Shown here: positions 59,843-64,000 of the stretch, piece by piece | Numbering within the stretch: the stretch's first letter is position 1 | Layout of the letters: every line of letters starts with the position of its first letter | Assembly (NCBI GenBank): GCA_047518265.1 | Contig: JAKZRG010000029.1 | Location: 1-64,000, forward strand | DNA: 64,000 nt | Source of the DNA: Oceanospirillum sp047518265 | GTDB taxonomy: Bacteria > Pseudomonadota > Gammaproteobacteria > Pseudomonadales > Halomonadaceae | Direction of reading: 5' to 3' | Made by a program: the position numbers and the translations under genes | Notes under the pieces: model-generated | Told to the model about the DNA's origin: nothing | The model's input: the letters and a program-made list of their open reading frames with translations, nothing else | Databases searched by the model: none

Positions 59843-60388
59843 ATGACGGAGCAAACTTTCTGGACGATCATCAATCGTTCTCTTGAGCATAATGCACCTG
59901 GCACAGATGCTCAGTATCAGGCCATTAGCGAATCACTTTCTCAATTAACCCCAGAAGAGTTAATTGGCTTTGAGAACCAGCTTAGCCAACAAAAAGCTAA
60001 AGCCTTCCAATTTCCAGTCTTGATGGCTAATTTCATCCTGCAAAGTTATATCAATGACGATATCTTTGAAGACTTTCGTTTATGGCTAATCTCATTTGGC
60101 GAGCAGAAATTTTCAGAAATTTTGCAAAACCCAGATGTTTTAGCCGAGCTATGCGATATTAAAGACCCTGTTGAGGATATCACTGGTGAGGGCTTAGTCT
60201 TTGCCGCATTAGAAGCTTATGAAGGTATCACAGGGCTGGATGACTTTCTTAAACATGTCACCCCTGCCAATGAGCCAGAAATGGATTATGATTGGCCGGA
60301 TCAATTATCAGGTTTAGAAAGTAAAATGCCTAAACTCTTTGCCCGTTATTGGGATAGTAATCGCAGCTATGAATTAGCGGCTGAATAA
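59843..60388 (+). CDS. DUF4240 family protein
   Basis: A 181-residue protein of the DUF4240 family: FWTIINRSLEHNAPGT, then LTPEELIGFENQLSQQ and YINDDIFEDFRLWLISFGEQ. Acidic and helical. Family function unknown; it is often encoded near immunity or contact-dependent systems, but nothing of that sort is seen here. Clear ribosome-binding site AAAGAGAT upstream. Confidence 0.85.
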   Translation: MTEQTFWTIINRSLEHNAPGTDAQYQAISESLSQLTPEELIGFENQLSQQKAKAFQFPVLMANFILQSYINDDIFEDFRLWLISFGEQKFSEILQNPDVLAELCDIKDPVEDITGEGLVFAALEAYEGITGLDDFLKHVTPANEPEMDYDWPDQLSGLESKMPKLFARYWDSNRSYELAAE

Positions 60389-60399
60389 TTGCGATAGGA

Positions 60400-60438
60400 A
60401 GGCCTATAACATCAACGCTAGCAGATTGTTATAGGCCT
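60400..60438. terminator. Perfect hairpin between convergent genes
   Basis: AGGCCTATAACA at 60400-60411 pairs with 60427-60438, a perfect 12-bp stem between the DUF4240 and antitoxin genes. Confidence 0.7.
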
Positions 60439-60491
60439 CTGAATGTAATACAGAAAAACCTTAAATCAATATTCGCTACAGAAAACATGCC

Positions 60492-60731
60492 CTAATCAAT
60501 ATTCTCTGCAGTCTGCTCAATTCGTCCTTGTAAACCTTCTCGAAGTGACTCTGCAATGCCTGACATAGATACCACTTGTAGAATATCGTTAATAGAATTC
60601 CAATCTTCTTCCGATATCATCACAGCATTACCTTGGCTTCCCTGAATCAAAATAGTTGTGTGCTCTACAGCCGTTGTATCAACAACTGTGCAGAGGTCTT
60701 TTTGTAATTCATCAGGTGTCATACGTATCAT
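60492..60731 (-). CDS. Orphan Phd/YefM-family antitoxin-like protein
   Basis: A 79-residue protein resembling the Phd/YefM antitoxins: MIRMTPDELQKDLCTVVD, TTILIQGSQGNAVMISEEDW and IAESLREGLQGRI. The N-terminal DNA-binding part and the C-terminal helix are both present. The toxin gene normally sits directly downstream on the same strand, but only about 100 bp of hairpin and the convergent DUF4240 gene lie there, and none lies upstream. So it is an orphan, or part of a decayed pair. Confidence 0.75.
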   Translation of the reverse strand: MIRMTPDELQKDLCTVVDTTAVEHTTILIQGSQGNAVMISEEDWNSINDILQVVSMSGIAESLREGLQGRIEQTAENID

Positions 60732-61387
60732 AATTAACAGGTCCTTCCTGCAGAAAGAATCATCAAAGCTGCGGTTTTCCCGGCATCCTTACACAAACAC
60801 GGATTGATTAAATCCTAGGGGAAACCCTTAAGTTTTCGTAGTTTAGCAAAAAAAAACCTTTTTTCACCTTTAAAATAAACAGACCATGATACCCGTCACA
60901 TCTCTCATAAAAGTTTAAGAGGGCAGGTTAAGATTAACCAATCTCCTTCATTCAGCCCCTTCCTTTAAAATATGGACTCCTACCTGTAACAATCTGACCA
61001 TAAAATAATGGCCAACAACGAAAGTCCAAAGCTTTACCAATATTGTCAATTTTTCACCTACAATCAAGCCTGTACATATAGTGAGAACGACCGAAGAGCA
61101 GCCTAAAGTATGAAAAAACTTTGTTTAGCTATAAATCTACACCGGCAATTGTAAAATCAGGTGTTTAGGGCTCGTCTTTTTCTGGCAGTTAGGCATATAA
61201 TTCTAATAGCTCAAATTCCGTCTCACGGATCGAGAAAAACAGACAATAATTAACAGTGGCTTCTGTTCAGCCCCCCAGCCTAAACCTTTTAGGTTTAGTG
61301 GTATCGCCCATTAGGCGGATTTAATCTCAAAATCTTCCCGCGATCACTGACAGATGTGCAATACAAAACTAACAACAGGAACTGCCA
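60732..61387. other. 656-bp non-coding region with a hairpin-rich leader
   Basis: No gene recognised. It has a palindrome GGTTAAGATTAACC at 60926-60939 and, close to the next gene, four hairpins: CCGT/ACGG (61218-61228), AACAG/CTGTT (61252-61267), CTAAACCT/AGGTTTAG (61280-61298) and CGCC/GGCG (61305-61317). The last three are in a row about 70-135 bp before the gene at 61388 and could form a regulated leader. Confidence 0.45.
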
Positions 61388-61924
61388 ATGAGTCGCCAAT
61401 ATATGACACTCGGTTTTTACACGGGATTTAATGACATGTTTCGCCCTACCTTTGATGTCAAAGATCATTTAGGGAATGCCGTATTTGGCGATACAAAAAC
61501 CATCAAGCAGCTCGCAAAAGATCGCGTTATCGAAAATGAAAATGACCGAGCAGGCTTAGAACAACACCTGAAAAAACAGGGTATCTTGCATCCCGATGGT
61601 TTTCTGATTAACGGTGTAGACTTGGATCGAGCCATTAAAGATCCTCTCAATATAGATATTCCCACATCCAGTGATGAAAAGCGTTTTGCTCTGGCCTGGG
61701 GTACGGTAAATAAAATTCAGCTACGCCGTAATAAATTGGTTAAGGATGTAAAGCTACCCATTGGTACTTTTCCAGCAGGCACGGATGTTTCTGAAGTACG
61801 CCGTAAGCTGGCACCTGCATTTCCAATGTTTGATGTGGCAATGGCTATCGAAGAGGGTGTCAATAAGATGCTGATTCAACGCAGAGAAGATAAACGCTCA
61901 GAAAATGCGGAGAAGGCGTCCTAA
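61388..61924 (+). CDS. Unrecognised protein with structured leader
   Basis: A 178-residue, hydrophilic, basic-to-acidic mixed protein. I do not recognise a family. It starts MSRQYMTLGFYTGFNDMF with a predicted alpha/beta character, then charged helices (AKDRVIENENDRAGLEQHL), a conserved-looking ILHPDGFLINGVDLDRA and a Lys-rich C-terminal helix. No signal peptide, no membrane helix. AGGA is seven bases upstream of the ATG, so translation is likely. The gene stands alone with a long folded leader. Function unknown. Confidence 0.65.
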   Translation: MSRQYMTLGFYTGFNDMFRPTFDVKDHLGNAVFGDTKTIKQLAKDRVIENENDRAGLEQHLKKQGILHPDGFLINGVDLDRAIKDPLNIDIPTSSDEKRFALAWGTVNKIQLRRNKLVKDVKLPIGTFPAGTDVSEVRRKLAPAFPMFDVAMAIEEGVNKMLIQRREDKRSENAEKAS

Positions 61925-62158
61925 TCAGAGATATCACTGAAGAAAAGGTCAAAATAAGAGATAACGCTAAGATAGACAGATAGTACTTTATAGAAAACCA
62001 CCCTGCGCCGTATCAGATATCGATCTTACTGAATCGACAAACTGAAGGCGCGGGTTAGACGAAGACTTATCTCATGAGTATTGCAATGCAAGCTCTCCTC
62101 CCTCCCTCGGAAATAAGCAATACCCAAATAAGGCATTGCCTTCAGCGCTAAGCCTTAG

Positions 62159-62506
62159 CTACGCCACACGAGAGAAGCCCTGAGCACTACGATCACGCCA
62201 GTTTGTCGCATCTACTGCAGATACGCTAAATCCACGAGTGATCTCATCCTGCATCGCTAAACAAGATACCTGCAACATATCTGCTCGCTCTAAACGTGCA
62301 CAGGCTATGAAATGCTCTAGGGTATTCAAAAAAAAGAGCTCTCTTGTATTTTTATGCAGCACTAAGTTTTTCTGCAACGTTTCTTGTAACTTTTTCCCTT
62401 CGCGTAACAAGCTAGCTCGTAGCGATAGTGTCATTTGTTGTGTCGCGGCTTGATTTAAACAAACAGCAAACTGATCCAGAGCCACATTGATCACTTGTGA
62501 TTTCAT
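62159..62506 (-). CDS. Unrecognised small protein
   Basis: A 115-residue protein, almost all helical (QFAVCLNQAATQQMTLSLRA, a long LREGKKLQETLQKNLVLH helix, TLEHFIACARLERADML). No recognised family or signal peptide. It resembles small phasin-like or regulatory helical proteins in composition only. Own promoter presumably in the 240 bp upstream. Real because codon usage matches neighbours; function unknown. Confidence 0.6.
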   Translation of the reverse strand: MKSQVINVALDQFAVCLNQAATQQMTLSLRASLLREGKKLQETLQKNLVLHKNTRELFFLNTLEHFIACARLERADMLQVSCLAMQDEITRGFSVSAVDATNWRDRSAQGFSRVA

Positions 62507-62675
62507 TGCCTTACCCTCATAAGCATTTTTTAGATCGCGTGATAAAACCGCTTTTTTCTAACAACTAAATATTATTGAATAGCCATTAGACTAAAAAACA
62601 GTAATGACGCTTCTATGACGGCTTACAGGCAATTTGATGACAACAGCACGTTTCCCTTAGATACAAAAAGCGAGA

Positions 62676-62709
62676 TACAAAAAAAGCGAAGCCCTTAAGA
62701 CCTCGCTTT
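62676..62709 (-). terminator. Terminator after the methylthioinosine phosphorylase gene
   Basis: On the minus strand AAAGCGAGG pairs with CTTCGCTTT (one G-U) and is followed by T. Confidence 0.8.
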
Positions 62710-62748
62710 ATCGTTTTCTGATTCAGAGCTAACCAATCACAATTCAGC

Positions 62749-63483
62749 CTAATAGGCCTGAATCGTTTTATCTAACAGATCAAGTACCTTGCCCATGCCA
62801 TCATGCAGGGCTTGTTCGATATCTGCCATTGTAATAATTTCATCTGTCAGACCGGCTGCCATATTTACCACCAAAGCAACACAAGCATAAGGAAGATCTA
62901 GCTCACGAGATAAAGCTGCTTCAGGCATACCGGTCATACCCACAATATCACAACCATCATTAGCCAGACGCTTAATCTCACCTGCGGTTTCCAAACGAGG
63001 CCCCTGCGTTGCCCCATAAGTGCCCTTCTCCAACGCAGATAGATCTAGGCCACGGGCCTGTTCAATGAGTTGTTGGCGTAACGTCTCATCATAAGGCCAG
63101 CTGAAATCGATATGCGTTACTTCATCTAGATCATCAGCAAAAAAGGTATGCTCACGCCCATAGGTATAATCAACAATCTGATCAGGGATCATCAAACCTG
63201 CAGGATGACAGTCTGGGTGAATACCCCCAACAGCATTGACTGCAATAATGGCTGTCGCACCGGCATCCTTCAAAGCCTGAATGTTAGCCCTGTAATTGAC
63301 TTTATGAGGAGGAATACAATGAGGATGGCCGTGTCGGGCTAAGAACAGTACAGGCTTACCAGCTAAAACACCCTCAACCACATCTGCTGATGGCGCCCCC
63401 CATTGAGTGGTTAGGGACTTTCGAGCCGTCACTTCCAACCCTTGTATTTGAGTCAACCCTGTACCACCAATAATTGCCAGCAT
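62749..63483 (-). CDS. S-methyl-5'-thioinosine phosphorylase
   Basis: A 244-residue PNP/MTAP-family phosphorylase. It splits methylthioinosine (or methylthioadenosine) with phosphate to hypoxanthine and methylthioribose 1-phosphate. Phosphate loop GGTGLT near residue 6; RHGHPHCIPPHKVNYRANI and MTGMPEA follow. The Pseudomonas-type enzyme prefers methylthioinosine. The upstream neighbour on the same strand is hpt, which recycles the hypoxanthine made, so the pair forms a salvage route, although a terminator lies between them. Confidence 0.9.
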   Translation of the reverse strand: MLAIIGGTGLTQIQGLEVTARKSLTTQWGAPSADVVEGVLAGKPVLFLARHGHPHCIPPHKVNYRANIQALKDAGATAIIAVNAVGGIHPDCHPAGLMIPDQIVDYTYGREHTFFADDLDEVTHIDFSWPYDETLRQQLIEQARGLDLSALEKGTYGATQGPRLETAGEIKRLANDGCDIVGMTGMPEAALSRELDLPYACVALVVNMAAGLTDEIITMADIEQALHDGMGKVLDLLDKTIQAY

Positions 63484-63521
63484 GTGCTTGCCACCTTACT
63501 TAAGATTTATTCTAAAGAACC

Positions 63522-63554
63522 AAAAAGGCCGCAGACTCAACAGAATCTACGGCC
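63522..63554 (-). terminator. Terminator between hpt and the phosphorylase gene
   Basis: On the minus strand GGCCGTAGA pairs with TCTGCGGCC (one G-U pair) and TTTTT follows. It probably ends or attenuates the hpt transcript. Confidence 0.8.
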
Positions 63555-63576
63555 CAAAACTCAATCACCAAAAGTA

Positions 63577-63999
63577 TTACATGCCTTTTGGAGCATAGAT
63601 ACCCGGAGCATTACGCAAAAAACCCTGATAATCCATACCAAAACCAAATAGATAACGATCTTCGACTTCCATACCAGTAAAGTTCGCCGTCATACCTTCC
63701 TGAGCTTTACGGTCATGCAGCTTATCGACCAATACGGCACTGTAAACAGCTTTAGCGCCCTGCTCTTGGCAATACTCCATAATGGCAGCCAGTGTGTGGC
63801 CTTCATCCAGAATATCATCTACGATCAGCACAGAGCGACCTTCCATATTCACTTCTGGCGGTACACGCCAATACAGCTCACCACCTGTGGTCTCACCACG
63901 GTAACGAGTGGCATGGATATAATCGACTTCCAGTGGAAAGTCTAAACGAGTCAACAAGTGACCTGTCGTTAACAATCCACCATTCATCACACAATAAAC
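63577..63999 (-). CDS. hpt: Hypoxanthine-guanine phosphoribosyltransferase (5' end outside window)
   Basis: The C-terminal 140 residues of Hpt; the frame runs off the right edge (VYCVMNGGL at the end of the window). The PRPP-binding motif VLIVDDILDEGHTL is present, with HATRYRGETTGG before it and the conserved late segment DRYLFGFGMDYQGFLRN. It converts hypoxanthine and guanine to IMP and GMP. Its product pathway links to the phosphorylase gene downstream. Confidence 0.92.
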   Translation of the reverse strand, partial: VYCVMNGGLLTTGHLLTRLDFPLEVDYIHATRYRGETTGGELYWRVPPEVNMEGRSVLIVDDILDEGHTLAAIMEYCQEQGAKAVYSAVLVDKLHDRKAQEGMTANFTGMEVEDRYLFGFGMDYQGFLRNAPGIYAPKGM

Positions 64000-64000
64000 T

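Noticed and set aside
61280..61317. Known riboswitch (c-di-GMP, preQ1 or glycine type)
   Set aside because: None of the conserved core sequences of these classes is present; only simple stems are seen.

Overview
The window is a chromosomal stretch from a gammaproteobacterium of low-to-middle GC, most like the marine Oceanospirillales/Pseudomonadales side of the class. This placement is an inference from protein types: class II DAHP synthase, EfpL (YeiP), RlmF, a FinR-like/Fpr pair, ArgO/ArgP, methylthioinosine phosphorylase beside a Pseudomonas-type Hpt, DUF3135, DUF924 and RebB. No rRNA, tRNA, CRISPR array, prophage or complete insertion sequence was recognised. Almost all genes look intact. 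Only the first (DUF4214 protein, 5' end missing) and the last (hpt, 5' end missing) are cut by the window edges.

Layout. 1-6.3 kb: end of a DUF4214 protein, a DUF2252 protein, the divergent argO/argP pair, a solitary divergent flagellin and a DUF924 protein. 6.4-7.3 kb: a 187-nt sequence able to fold into a multibranched RNA, ending 14 nt before nth. 7.5-10.4 kb: a tight four-gene operon (ribbon-helix-helix protein, CHAD protein, ParA-type ATPase, NUDIX hydrolase). 10.6-15.8 kb: a chemoreceptor, a solitary Xer-like tyrosine recombinase with inverted repeats around its start, rlmF and a DUF2157-like membrane protein. 16.2-20.5 kb: a LuxP-like AI-2 receptor next to a membrane protein with a periplasmic sensor, PAS, degenerate GGDEF and intact EAL domains. 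20.7-27.2 kb: DAHP synthase and a complete livJ-H-M-G-F-type branched-chain amino acid ABC operon. 27.7-31.6 kb: DUF3135, an ammonium transporter with a sigma-54/NtrC-like control region, and a TetR/metallo-hydrolase pair. 31.6-38.6 kb: a large hybrid histidine kinase with a degenerate HPt, an M23 peptidase, a FinR-like regulator/fpr pair and an S4-domain protein. 38.7-45.5 kb: the complete hut regulon (hutG-hutI divergent from hutC-hutU-hutH). 45.6-64 kb: accessory and housekeeping genes, including a single R-body protein gene beside a signal-less LysM-GH18 protein, efpL, secreted chorismate mutase, a NemR/NemA-like unit with two strong operators, several regulator/enzyme divergent pairs, an orphan Phd/YefM antitoxin, two unrecognised proteins, and a methylthioinosine phosphorylase-hpt purine salvage pair.

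How the genes work together. The hut genes take histidine to glutamate by the formimidoylglutamase route, under a HutC operator. LuxP-like protein and its EAL partner suggest that AI-2 sensing controls c-di-GMP breakdown directly. The CHAD/ParA/NUDIX/RHH operon is the best candidate for an undescribed system: CHAD domains bind polyphosphate, ParA ATPases position cargo on the nucleoid, and DIPP-like NUDIX enzymes cut polyphosphate-type substrates, so the set could place and remodel polyphosphate granules. This is a hypothesis from domain content and gene order. A short terminal-inverted-repeat element (consensus end ATACCAWTCCCGATAA) occurs in three clear copies and one or two degenerate ones.
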